Source: Haloarcula limicola | GTDB taxonomy: Archaea > Halobacteriota > Halobacteria > Halobacteriales > Haloarculaceae | Assembly: GCF_010119205.1 (NCBI RefSeq) | Contig: NZ_WRXM01000002.1 | Location: forward strand, 922,982 to 986,981 | Length of the DNA stretch: 64,000 nt | Direction of reading: 5' to 3' | Shown: piece after piece, positions 26,960 to 34,828 of the stretch | Layout of the letters: every line of letters starts with the position of its first letter | Numbering within the stretch: position 1 is the first letter of the stretch | Position numbers and translations under genes: made by a program | The notes under the pieces: generated by a model | What the model saw: only the letters and a program-made list of their open reading frames with translations | The model's database searches: none | What the model was told of the DNA's origin: nothing

Positions 26960-27037
26960 TGCTTCGCTCTGCTCAGCAAGACCACGGTTTTCGAGGCGTG
27001 GTGGCCGCGGGTCACCCGACGAAGCAAAAGGCGGCTG

Positions 27038-27106
27038 CTGGACCGGACGGAGAATCGGACGTACGCGCAGAACGGGCTGCTGACGCGGCTAGCGGGTAGA
27101 AGTTAG
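27038..27106 (+). pseudogene. Decayed second copy of the argF 3' end
   Basis: These 69 nt align without gaps to the last 69 nt of argF (26827-26895), with about 57 of 69 positions identical by eye. Translated in the same phase it gives DRTENRTYAQNGLLTRLAGRS against DQAENRMHAQNGLLTWLADRK in ArgF, and both end at a stop codon. Most differences are transitions. It is far too short to be an enzyme, so it is called a remnant; a conserved-looking spacer precedes it. Confidence 0.85.
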
Positions 27107-27215
27107 CTCCCCGTCGACCGGGGCGAAGCGGTATTCCCGGATGGACGGCACGGAGACCGACGCCGTCTATCCGCGAGCCAGGAGATTGATGACCGTTTCC
27201 GGTGAATGGGCAGAC

Positions 27216-28157
27216 ATGACCGTCGATATCGGCGTTGTCGGTGCCGGCGGAATGGCGGAGACCCACGCGGACAATTTCGACTCGGTCGACGCCAGACTCG
27301 TCGGCGTCTGCTCGCGGACCGAAGAGAGCGCCCGGGAACTCGCCGAATCACACGGGGCGGAGACGTATCCGGACGCGGAGACGATGTTCCGGACGGGAGA
27401 TCTCGACGCCGTCCTCGTCACCGTTCCGCCGTCCGCTCACGGCGAATACGAGCGACTGGCCGCGGAACACGGCGTCGATTTCTTCGTCGAGAAACCGCTC
27501 GCGCTCTCCCGGGAGACCGCCCGGGACGTCCGCGACGCCGTCGAGGCGGCCGACCTCGTCACCCAGGTCGGCCACCAGTTCCGCTACGCCGACATCGTCG
27601 AGCGGGCTCACGAACTCCTCGGCGACCGCACTCTCGCGCAGATAGAGGGGCGATGGGTCGACGCCGTCTCGCCGCTGCCGTGGTGGAGTCGGAAGGCCGA
27701 GTCGGGGGGCCAACTCGTCGAACAGTCCGCACACGTCTTCGACCTCGTGCGGGACTTCGGGGGCGAGGTCGCCGACCTCGCGGCTTTCGGCGGCCACCGC
27801 GTCGTCACGCAGGAGATCGACTTCGCCGACGCCTCGGTCGTCGCGATGCGTCACGACTCCGGCGTCGTCAGTCAGGTCGCCTCGACGTCGGCCTCGCCGG
27901 AGAAGGACGTGAGCCTCGAACTCGTCGCCGAGGACTGCCGGCTCGAACTCGACTTCGTCGCTGGTACGCTCACCGGGACTGTCGACGACGAGTCGATCCG
28001 GTTCGAGGGGGAACAGCGCCCCTACGAGAGGGAACTGGCGGCCTTCGTCGAGGCGGTCGAAACCGACGACCCGTCGCACCCGCGGTCGACGTATCCCGAT
28101 GCGCTGCGGACGTTCGAACTCACTCTGGACGCCGACGAGGCGCTCGATATCGCGTGA
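27216..28157 (+). CDS. Gfo/Idh/MocA-family oxidoreductase
   Basis: 313-aa NAD(P)-dependent dehydrogenase. N-terminal Rossmann motif GVVGAGGMAETHADNF and the family motif FVEKPLALSRETARDVRDA around residue 95; the substrate region has GGQLVEQSAHVFDLVRDFGG. Substrate is probably a sugar or inositol-like polyol but cannot be told from sequence. An in-frame ATG at 27141 would add 25 unlike residues; the start MTVDIGVVGAGG gives the standard N-terminus. Confidence 0.9.
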   Translation: MTVDIGVVGAGGMAETHADNFDSVDARLVGVCSRTEESARELAESHGAETYPDAETMFRTGDLDAVLVTVPPSAHGEYERLAAEHGVDFFVEKPLALSRETARDVRDAVEAADLVTQVGHQFRYADIVERAHELLGDRTLAQIEGRWVDAVSPLPWWSRKAESGGQLVEQSAHVFDLVRDFGGEVADLAAFGGHRVVTQEIDFADASVVAMRHDSGVVSQVASTSASPEKDVSLELVAEDCRLELDFVAGTLTGTVDDESIRFEGEQRPYERELAAFVEAVETDDPSHPRSTYPDALRTFELTLDADEALDIA

Positions 28158-28217
28158 TTCCGAACGCCTGTATATCGTCTACTCGGTAGTGCGAGGATCT
28201 GCGGTGGGCCGACGTGG

Positions 28218-28394
28218 TCACTCCGCGGCGTCAGCGGGGGACCTCGTCGGCTGCTCGCGTACCGGAACCCCGCGCGAACGGAGGGCCGATTCGAACTGCG
28301 ACGGCGAGACGCCGCTGTGACTGGCCGCCTGTTCGAGCGTGAGCGTTCGGCTGCGGTACAGGGTCAGGGCCGCCGTGAACGATTTACGTGACAT
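28218..28394 (-). CDS. Small putative helix-turn-helix protein, 58 aa
   Basis: Reads MSRKSFTAALTLYRSRTLTL, then EQAASHSGVSPSQFESALRS, then RGVPVREQ and an acidic tail. The segment LEQAASHSGVSPSQFESALRSRG looks like a helix-turn-helix (helix-turn GVSPSQF). Similar short proteins are frequent in haloarchaea; I know of no function. An AT-rich TATA-like GGTTTAATATCC (reverse strand, 28425-28436) lies 31-42 nt upstream of the ATG, supporting a real gene. Confidence 0.7.
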   Translation of the reverse strand: MSRKSFTAALTLYRSRTLTLEQAASHSGVSPSQFESALRSRGVPVREQPTRSPADAAE

Positions 28395-28635
28395 CTTCGC
28401 TACGGCGGTACCGATGTACTGTTGGATATTAAACCTAGCGTGGTAATTACTGCCTCAGTATAGCTTTCAAGTAGAAGAAGTAGCACAAGCGAATGGAAAT
28501 ATTGGATATAATTGTACGAATGGGTTGGGAAATTCAGAGACACGAGGTGGTCTCATCGGAACGTCGACTCGCGGGCGCTACCGCGGCACCGCTATCGTGA
28601 ATAGCCTCCGAAACTACCGAATATCGACGAGTAGT
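28395..28635. other. AT-rich intergenic region
   Basis: Contains the promoter of the small HTH gene at its left edge and then about 150 nt of AT-rich DNA (around 28440-28530) unlike the surrounding GC-rich sequence. No gene seen; the right part is the 3' flank of the SDR gene. Confidence 0.5.
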
Positions 28636-29379
28636 TCAGAAACCGCTGAACTTGTCCCTACGATAGACGTCGATATCGTTGATCATGGTCGGCGGCTCCT
28701 GGGCCAGCGCGAAGGCGACGGCGTCGGCTATCTCCTCGGGTTCGGTGACTTCGCCGGGGTCGAAGCGGTCCTCGAAGGACTCGCCCTCCTCGCTGCCGAA
28801 CTCCGAGCGGACCTCCGTCGGGTTGACGACTGTAACGCCTACCTCGTCGCCGCCGACCTGTCCCGAGAGACTCATCGCGAAGCCGCGAATCCACCACTTC
28901 GTGGCGGCGTAGACGGGGTTGAACGGTCGGGGGTACTGCCCGGCGAAACTGCCGATGAAGACCAGTATCCCGGCGCTCTCGCGCAGGTACGAGAGCGACT
29001 CGCGAGCGGTGTAGAACGCCCCGTCGACGTTCACGTCCATCATCGTCCGGTACTCGTCGTCGGTCATCGTCTCCACGTCGTCGCCGCGACCGAGGCCGGC
29101 GTTGACGACGACGCCGTCGAGCGACCCGAGCGTCTCGACGGTCGACTCGACCGCCGCCGCGACCTGCGCGGGGTCGCTGACGTCCGCCGGGGCGACGTGG
29201 GTCGTCACGTCGAACTCGTCGGCGACGTCGTCCGCGAGCTCTCTGAGCCGGTCCTCGCGGCGGGCGAGTAACGCCACGTCCGCGCCGTCGCTGGCGACTC
29301 GGCGGACGGTCGCCGCTCCGATCCCCGAACTCGCTCCCGTGACCAGGATACCGTCTCCGCTCGACAAATCACGTGCCAT
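28636..29379 (-). CDS. Short-chain dehydrogenase/reductase
   Basis: 247-aa classical SDR: cofactor motif TGASSGIGAATVRRV (residues 14-28), VVNAGLG, and the catalytic Tyr/Lys in PVYAATKWWIRGFAMSLSG, with Ser in VFIGSFAGQYP. Arg residues after the glycine motif suggest NADPH preference. Substrate unknown. The frame is open well upstream, but MARDLSSGDGILVTGASS is the usual N-terminus. Divergent from the small gene at 29524; the shared promoter region has a direct repeat GTTTGCCA. Confidence 0.92.
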   Translation of the reverse strand: MARDLSSGDGILVTGASSGIGAATVRRVASDGADVALLARREDRLRELADDVADEFDVTTHVAPADVSDPAQVAAAVESTVETLGSLDGVVVNAGLGRGDDVETMTDDEYRTMMDVNVDGAFYTARESLSYLRESAGILVFIGSFAGQYPRPFNPVYAATKWWIRGFAMSLSGQVGGDEVGVTVVNPTEVRSEFGSEEGESFEDRFDPGEVTEPEEIADAVAFALAQEPPTMINDIDVYRRDKFSGF

Positions 29380-29490
29380 ACTCGCCGTGTCGCACGAGGC
29401 GTCGATAGTCCTTGTGCCCGCGAGTTCCACTCGAAACGATGGCCTTTTCGAACAGTTTGCCAACGTTTGCCACAGTCCGCCCCGACCGAC

Positions 29491-29497
29491 GCTATAA
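29491..29497 (+). promoter_or_regulatory. TATA box for the 84-aa gene
   Basis: GCTATAAGC, 27 nt before the ATG at 29524, fits leaderless transcription. Just upstream, GTTTGCCAACGTTTGCCA (29455-29472) is a tandem direct repeat of GTTTGCCA that may be a regulator site shared with the divergent SDR gene. Confidence 0.65.
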
Positions 29498-29523
29498 GCC
29501 GATAGCCGTCGTACTCCCGAGTG

Positions 29524-29778
29524 ATGGAGCCACTGGTCGTCGAGGCCGGCGAGGCGAGCGTCGAGGACCTGCTGGACACGCTCGAATCCGGTCGCCGCGT
29601 CGTCGTTCGCACGGAGTTTCTCGGCGACGCTCACGAGGTGACGCTGCGCTACGACGGGGTCTGGTACTGCGATACGCCGACGCGCCTGCACAGACACGAC
29701 TCGCGGGCGGAGATGCGGACCTGTCTGGAGCGACAGGGATACGGCCGCGACGCCGGTGACGCGGACGACACCCGGTGA
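29524..29778 (+). CDS. Conserved-type small haloarchaeal protein, 84 aa
   Basis: Starts MEPLVVEAGEASVEDLLDTL and includes VVVRTEFLGDAHEVTLRYDG and YYC-like WYCDTPTRLHRHDSRAEMRT. The pattern 'CDTPTxLxxH' recalls uncharacterised haloarchaeal proteins; function unknown. A GTG one codon earlier is possible. Well-placed TATA box. It precedes the TrmB-type regulator by 50 nt on the same strand, but that gene has its own TATA-like box. Confidence 0.75.
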   Translation: MEPLVVEAGEASVEDLLDTLESGRRVVVRTEFLGDAHEVTLRYDGVWYCDTPTRLHRHDSRAEMRTCLERQGYGRDAGDADDTR

Positions 29779-29828
29779 GCTACGGGTAACGGCCCCGTTT
29801 ATGCGTCGGGCGCGCCTATCCGTTCGAT

Positions 29829-30215
29829 ATGGCAATCGACCCCTCGGCGGACGGGTTCCGCGAGCTCATGGTCGACGACGAACCGTCGCTAACGGAGGTG
29901 ATGGCCTGCGTCTTCGGCGTCCAGGAACACGAAGTCCGGACCTACCGGACCCTGCTCGACAATCCCGGTAGCACCGTCGCTGAACTCGCAGAGGTCCTCG
30001 ACCGCGACCGCTCGAACGTGAATCGCTCGCTCTCGACGCTCCGCGAGAAGGGACTCGCGACCCGCGAGCGCCGACTGCTCGACGGCGGCGGCCACGTCTA
30101 TCAGTACGCGGCGAGACCTCCCGACGAGGCCCGCGAGCTGATGCACGAGACTCTCGACGAGTGGGCGGCGGCGGTCCACGACCGGATCGACGAGTTCGAC
30201 GCTAGCAGCGCATAG
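29829..30215 (+). CDS. TrmB-like winged-helix transcriptional regulator
   Basis: 128 aa. A winged HTH covers about residues 32-100: YRTLLDNPGSTVAELAEVLD, then RDRSNVNRSLSTLREKGLAT as recognition helix, then a wing with RRLLDGGGHVYQYAA. The C-terminal helix is probably for dimerisation. No ligand domain of full-length TrmB is present. A TATA-like CGTTTATGCG at 29795-29804 lies about 26 nt upstream. Targets are unknown; autoregulation is plausible. Confidence 0.85.
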   Translation: MAIDPSADGFRELMVDDEPSLTEVMACVFGVQEHEVRTYRTLLDNPGSTVAELAEVLDRDRSNVNRSLSTLREKGLATRERRLLDGGGHVYQYAARPPDEARELMHETLDEWAAAVHDRIDEFDASSA

Positions 30216-30530
30216 ATTCGTCTCTACAGTTTGGCTGACAACTGCACAGTACAAGCGTTAGAAAGCCCCGGTGCGCTACACTCCCGCGGCTCGCTGTGGT
30301 CCTCATTCACTTCGTTCGTTGTGGTCCTTACGTCGTCCTCAGAAATCAGAGATTTCCGATGGGCAGCGCAAGAGCTTCGCTCTTGCGAACGCCGGGGTTC
30401 GTGTAGGGCACCGCCCCTTTCAGTCCCACCCGTTCGGCTGATCAACCGGCCGCCTCTACGCTGGTCACCCGGTCCCCCCTCCTGACGACAATCGCCCCAC
30501 TTTTGCCCGCTGGGGGCGTTCGCCCCGACA
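30216..30530. other. Intergenic region holding a structured repeat (see next entry)
   Basis: No credible gene on either strand. It is dominated by the 171-bp nested palindromic element at 30261-30431; the rest leads into the thrC start. Confidence 0.6.
30261..30431. repeat. Structured palindromic repeat element, copy 1
   Basis: Begins GAAAGCCCCG and ends CGCCCCTTTCAGTCCCACCC. The ends pair (GAAAG with CTTTC, GGTGC-GCTACAC with GTGTAG-GGCACC). Inside are perfect small hairpins: GAAATC-AGA-GATTTC and GCAAGAG-CTTCG-CTCTTGC. A second element with the same ends lies at 58494-58601. It lies between a regulator gene and thrC. Confidence 0.75.
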
Positions 30531-31787
30531 ATGGCTAATCTGGAACTCACCGACGACGTCCCGTCGGTGGCCGACGACGGCGTCTGGCTCACCTGCATCG
30601 AATGCGGCGAGTCGTTCGCCCCCTTCGAGGAAGTCCGGTACACCTGCGACGACTGCGACGGGCTGCTGGAGGCCCGCTACGCCGACCTGCCGACCTTCGA
30701 CGAGTTCGAGGGCGAGGGGGTCTGGCGCTACAGCGCCGCCCTGCCCTTCGAGGAGGGGGTCACGCTGCCCGAGGGCAACACGCCGCTGCACCGCGTCCCG
30801 CGAATCGAGGAGGAGGTCGGCGTCGGGAGCCTACGCGTCAAACACGAGGGGATGAACCCCACGGGGTCGTTCAAGGACCGCGGCATGACCGTCGGCGTCC
30901 GCGTCGCAAAGGAGATCGGCGTCGGCCGACTGGCGTGTGCCTCGACGGGGAACACCTCGGCGGCGCTCGCGGCCTACGGCGCTCGCGGCGGCATGGAGAC
31001 GCTCGTTCTCCTGCCCGCGGGCAAGGTCGCCGCCGGGAAGATCGCTCAGGCGGCGCTGCACAAGGCTCGCATCCTCAAAGTCGACGGCAACTTCGACGAG
31101 TGCCTGGACATCGTCCAGGACCTCGCGGGTCGCGGCGAGGCGTACCTCCTGAACTCGCTGAACCCCTTCCGGCTGGAGGGCCAGAAGACCATCGGCCTCG
31201 AAATCATGGAAGAGCACTACGCGGACTACGGCGAGTTCCCCGACCGGATCGTCCTGCCGGTCGGCAACGCGGGCAACACCGCGGCGCTCTACAAGTGCTT
31301 CCGCGAACTCGTCAAGGCCGGAGAGATCACCGAAGACCAGGTCCCGAAGATCACCGGCGCACAGGCCGAGGGGGCCGCGCCGATGGTCGAGGCCATCGAG
31401 GAGGGCAACGACGAGACCCGGCGCTGGGAGGAGGTCGAGACCCGCGCGACCGCCATCCGCATCGGCAACCCGGTCAACGCCCCGAAGGCGCTACCGGGCA
31501 TCCGCGAGACCGGCGGCACCGCCGTCGCCGTCTCCGACGAGGAGATCACCGCGGCACAGCGCGACCTCGCGGGCGAGGGCGTCGGCGTCGAACCGGCCTC
31601 CGCCGCCTCCGTCGCGGGCCTCCGGAAACTGCGGGACCGCGGCGTCATCGAAGACGACGAGTCGGTCGTCTGTCTGACGACGGGCCACCTCCTGAAAGAC
31701 CCCGACGCCGCCGCCGCGGCCGGCAACGACCCCGAACCCGTCGACAACAGCACCGAGGCCGTGCTGGACCTGCTGGGCGAGAACTGA
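30531..31787 (+). CDS. thrC: Threonine synthase
   Basis: PLP enzyme converting O-phosphohomoserine to threonine. 418 aa. An N-terminal zinc-ribbon-like region (CIECGESF...CDDCDG) is typical of archaeal ThrC, and the PLP lysine lies in NPTGSFKDRGMTVGVRVAK at about residue 116. Cofactor phosphate loop PVGNAGNTAALYKCF. Start MANLELTDDVPSVADDG. Together with lysC nearby it covers aspartate-family amino acids, though the two are 1.4 kb apart with other genes between. Confidence 0.96.
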   Translation: MANLELTDDVPSVADDGVWLTCIECGESFAPFEEVRYTCDDCDGLLEARYADLPTFDEFEGEGVWRYSAALPFEEGVTLPEGNTPLHRVPRIEEEVGVGSLRVKHEGMNPTGSFKDRGMTVGVRVAKEIGVGRLACASTGNTSAALAAYGARGGMETLVLLPAGKVAAGKIAQAALHKARILKVDGNFDECLDIVQDLAGRGEAYLLNSLNPFRLEGQKTIGLEIMEEHYADYGEFPDRIVLPVGNAGNTAALYKCFRELVKAGEITEDQVPKITGAQAEGAAPMVEAIEEGNDETRRWEEVETRATAIRIGNPVNAPKALPGIRETGGTAVAVSDEEITAAQRDLAGEGVGVEPASAASVAGLRKLRDRGVIEDDESVVCLTTGHLLKDPDAAAAAGNDPEPVDNSTEAVLDLLGEN

Positions 31788-31869
31788 CGGCTCTCTCGAT
31801 ATCTTTCGACGCTCGACCGGCTCTCGGACAATTCTTATCACCGAGCGGCGAGAAATCAAGTCGATACCC

Positions 31870-32535
31870 ATGACCGGCGTCTACGAACGGGCACTCGGCG
31901 AGGCGGCCGGCGACCTCCACCCGAAGGTGCGCGAGCGCTACAGCATCGGCCCCGGCGACGGCGTCACGGTCGGAACGGGTCGAATGGACATCTCTCGGGG
32001 GACGCACGTCCTCCCCGCGCTGTACGCGATGGCGAGCCGCGACATGCTGTTTCCCGAGGCCGGCAACGGCGTGCCCTTCAGCGTGACGACGGTCGGCTAC
32101 CGCCTCGACGGCCGCGAGGCGATGACGACCCGCCGGACCTTCGAGTTCGCCGAGACCCGCCGGCACTTCGACTCCGTGACGGTGTGGGACGCCGACGGCG
32201 AGCGCCTGCTGGACTTCCTGGGTCGCGGCGGCCTCGTCGCGACGGAACTGCACCCCCGCGTCGAGGCCGGCTCGCTCGTCGTCGAGGCGGGCCGCCAGTG
32301 GCTTCACGCCGGCGACCGGTACGTCCGGCTTCCCGAACCGCTCGCGGCCGGCGTCGAGGTGCGCGACCGCTACGACGAGACCGACGGGCGCTACCACGTG
32401 CTGGCCACCGTCGAGAACGCGCTGGCCGGCCACGTCCTCAGCTACCGCGGCGCGTTCACCCAAGCCAGCGACGACCGCGAGGACGGCCCGGACCTCCGCC
32501 CGATTCGCACGCTCCCGACGCTCCCGCCGCGGTGA
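31870..32535 (+). CDS. DUF4166-type protein
   Basis: 221 aa. Begins MTGVYERALGEAAGDLHPKV with RERYSIGPGDGV, the opening typical of the DUF4166 family, and continues with a beta-rich body (RRTFEFAETRRHFDSVTVWD, GLVATELHPRVEAGSLVVEA). In bacteria the domain is often attached to oxidoreductases; here it stands alone. Function not established. Confidence 0.78.
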   Translation: MTGVYERALGEAAGDLHPKVRERYSIGPGDGVTVGTGRMDISRGTHVLPALYAMASRDMLFPEAGNGVPFSVTTVGYRLDGREAMTTRRTFEFAETRRHFDSVTVWDADGERLLDFLGRGGLVATELHPRVEAGSLVVEAGRQWLHAGDRYVRLPEPLAAGVEVRDRYDETDGRYHVLATVENALAGHVLSYRGAFTQASDDREDGPDLRPIRTLPTLPPR

Positions 32536-32657
32536 CCGACGGCGTCGGCGGTCCGCGACGACGGCGGCGAGGGCCGCCAACGCGACTATTGCGATGCTAC
32601 CCGCACGACCATGCTACCCTCTGACGGGCCGGTAGAAGACGTTTCGTGGTCGGACCC

Positions 32658-33059
32658 CTACTGCTCTGCGCGCCCGGGTTCGAGCCGGTACCGAACCGTC
32701 GATCTCCCCTCGAATCGAGGGCCCTCCCCCGCGTGTGTGAAGCCCGTCGCCTCGACGGCGGATTCGACGGTCGACTCGCCGTCGGGGACGAGCAGTTCGA
32801 CGGCCATGCGTTCCCGCTTCGCGAAGGCGATCGGTTCGTCGAGCAGTCGCTCACAGGCCTCGGCGGACCCGGCCAGTTGCGTGACGTGGACGGTGCCGCG
32901 TTTGGCGTCGTAGCTCACGAAACCGAGCGTCTCGTCTTCGCCCTCGGTGGCGACGCGGACGGTCCGGTCGTGGACCAGGTTTCGCATCACGTCCGGCGGG
33001 AAGTCCGCGAGGTCCGCGAGACGCTCGGCGTCCGCTTCGACGGCGTCACGTATCTCCAT
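32658..33059 (-). CDS. GNAT-family N-acetyltransferase
   Basis: 133 aa starting MEIRDAVEADAERLADLADF, a standard GNAT opening. It has GFVSYDAKRGTVHVTQLAGS for the central strands and ends with VEATGFTHAGEGPRFEGRST. The acetyl-CoA loop Q/RxxGxG/A is weak, so activity is uncertain. A TATA-like TTTATTTGC (reverse strand, 33081-33089) lies about 25 nt upstream; an in-frame ATG seven codons earlier sits too close to that box. Divergent from lysC. Confidence 0.8.
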   Translation of the reverse strand: MEIRDAVEADAERLADLADFPPDVMRNLVHDRTVRVATEGEDETLGFVSYDAKRGTVHVTQLAGSAEACERLLDEPIAFAKRERMAVELLVPDGESTVESAVEATGFTHAGEGPRFEGRSTVRYRLEPGRAEQ

Positions 33060-33200
33060 GCCCGACTCTCCGTGTCCCATGCAAATAAACGGTGTGTCGG
33101 TCAGTACCATCCGGCGGCAGACGGGAAGATGAACACAGTTATCCCGGGTGGCGGCTAACGCGACGGCAATGATATTCGCACGCACGGTTTCGGTGGTACG

Positions 33201-34376
33201 ATGCGCGTAATCGCCAAGTTCGGCGGAACGAGTCTCGGCAGCGGCGACCGCATCAACCGAGCGGCGGACTCCATCGCGGCCGCCGTCGAGCAGGGCCACG
33301 AGGTCGGCGTCGTCGCCTCGGCGATGGGCAACACGACCGACGAACTCCTAGAGGACATCGAGTACGACGCCCAGGCCGCCGACCGCGCCGAGATCGTCTC
33401 GATGGGCGAGCGGACCTCCGTCCGGATGCTCAAGGGCGCGCTGGCCGCTCGCGGCATCGACGCCATCTTCCTCGAACCCGGCAGCGACGACTGGCCGATC
33501 ATCACCGACGAGTACGGCGAGGTCGACGTCGAGGAGACGCAGAAGCGCGCCCACGCGCTGGCCGGGCAGATGCGGGACGTCGTCCCCGTCATCACCGGCT
33601 TCCTCGCAGAGGACCACGAGGGCAACGTGACGACGCTCGGCCGCGGCGGCTCCGACACCTCCGCCGTCATGCTCGGCAACTACATGGACGCCGACGAGGT
33701 CGTCATCGTCACCGACGTCGAGGGCGTCATGACCGGCGACCCCCGCGTCGTCGAGGGCGCGCGGAACGTCGGCGAGATCAGCGTCGACGAGCTCCGCTCG
33801 CTCTCCTTCCGCGGGGCCGAAGTCGTCGCCCCCTCGGCGCTCTCCTACAAGGACTCGAACCTCTCGGTTCGCGTCACGCACTACCAGCACGGCGACCTCC
33901 TGACCGGCGGGACCTCCATCGAGGGCGAGTTCCAGAACCTCATCGACCTCCAGGAGGAGCCCACCGCCTGCGTCACCGTCGCCGGCCGCGCCATCCGCAA
34001 CAGCCCCGGCATCCTCGGCGAACTCGCCTCGGCGCTGGGCGACGCCGGCATCAACATCGAGGCCAACTCCTCGGGGATGGACTCGCTGACCTTCTACGTC
34101 GACGAGGACGACGCCGACGACGTCGAGGCGCTGCTCCACGACCGCATCGTCGACGACGAGACGCTCTCCTCGGTCACCGTCGAGGACGACATCGCCGTCA
34201 TCCGCGTCACCGGCGGCGACCCCGGGCAGGCCGCGCTCCCCTATCAGGTCATGGAGCCGCTCGCCGACGCCCACATCCACCTCTACGACGTCATCACGTC
34301 GGCCACCTCCGTCTCGGTGTTCGTCCCGTGGGACGACCGCGAGCAGGCCCTAGAGCTGGTGCAGGGCGTCTTCTAA
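33201..34376 (+). CDS. lysC: Aspartate kinase
   Basis: First step of the aspartate family (lysine, threonine, methionine). 391 aa: KFGGTSLGSGDRI at the N-terminus, FLAEDHEGNVTTLGRGGSDTS in the core, and two C-terminal ACT domains (RAIRNSPGILGELASALGDA, and DDIAVIRVTGG...QVMEPLADAHIHLYDV) that in relatives bind lysine or threonine for feedback. Start MRVIAKFGGTS. A large palindrome follows directly. Confidence 0.96.
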   Translation: MRVIAKFGGTSLGSGDRINRAADSIAAAVEQGHEVGVVASAMGNTTDELLEDIEYDAQAADRAEIVSMGERTSVRMLKGALAARGIDAIFLEPGSDDWPIITDEYGEVDVEETQKRAHALAGQMRDVVPVITGFLAEDHEGNVTTLGRGGSDTSAVMLGNYMDADEVVIVTDVEGVMTGDPRVVEGARNVGEISVDELRSLSFRGAEVVAPSALSYKDSNLSVRVTHYQHGDLLTGGTSIEGEFQNLIDLQEEPTACVTVAGRAIRNSPGILGELASALGDAGINIEANSSGMDSLTFYVDEDDADDVEALLHDRIVDDETLSSVTVEDDIAVIRVTGGDPGQAALPYQVMEPLADAHIHLYDVITSATSVSVFVPWDDREQALELVQGVF

Positions 34377-34380
34377 ACGA

Positions 34381-34454
34381 CCTTTTTCACCCGGGGGTTC
34401 GCGCTCGCCGGCGGCGAGCGCTCAACCCCGGGCCAAAAACGTCGATGAAAAAGG
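34381..34454. repeat. Nested palindrome downstream of lysC
   Basis: Outer arms CCTTTTTCA (34381-34389) and TGAAAAAGG (34446-34454) enclose a near-perfect 43-bp palindrome at 34390-34432 (CCCGGGGGTT...GCGCTCGCCG-g-CGGCGAGCGC...AACCCCGGG). Two more hairpins follow, CGAGT...ACTCG and CCGGCGGC-TCC-GCCGCCGG (34486-34504). It starts 4 nt after the lysC stop and may terminate transcription. The CTTTTTC ... GAAAAAGG frame recalls the spacers after argF and ileS. Confidence 0.7.
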
Positions 34455-34573
34455 CCGAGTATTCGCTTCGCTCGCACTCGGTGAACCGGCGGCTCCGCCG
34501 CCGGATGCTCTCAAGTCAGCCTACCCTTCCCCGGGTCGCGGCACGGAGGCCGCTCCCGGCCACCGCGACAGCT

Positions 34574-34759
34574 TCAACTGCCGACCGCGGGTCGGCGGTC
34601 GGAATCGGCCCCGAAACGGCCGGCGAGGGCGAGCGTCGGAGTCGTGCCGACGCTACTGCTGAGCGCGGTCCAGTAGACGGCACCCGGCGGCCAGAGGATA
34701 GATCCGACGAGAAATGCGAACGCGCCGGCGGCCGCCGTCTCGGTGATGCGACTGTCCAT
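34574..34759 (-). CDS. Possible small membrane protein, 61 aa
   Basis: Starts MDSRITETAAAGAFAFLVGS with one clear hydrophobic segment running into ILWPPGAVYWTALSSSV and a polar C-terminus. The membrane-like pattern argues for a gene; the lack of a visible TATA box and the small size argue against. An ATG five codons upstream also exists. Function unknown. Confidence 0.45.
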   Translation of the reverse strand: MDSRITETAAAGAFAFLVGSILWPPGAVYWTALSSSVGTTPTLALAGRFGADSDRRPAVGS

Positions 34760-34828
34760 GCGCGAGGTTCGCAACGTCCTGTCAAATCGTTTCGGGGTGG
34801 TCGGCGCTCGGCTCTCGGCGCTCGGCGC

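Noticed and set aside
26912-27106. A 64-aa gene covering the argF spacer and tail copy
   Set aside because: The frame begins inside the terminator hairpin and is basic and unlike haloarchaeal proteins until it reaches the argF-derived end; a remnant is the simpler reading.
30412-30431. The right end CGCCCCTTTCAGTCCCACCC as a CRISPR repeat remnant
   Set aside because: Only two copies 28 kb apart, no regularly spaced spacers, no cas genes, and no match to the haloarchaeal repeat pattern I know.
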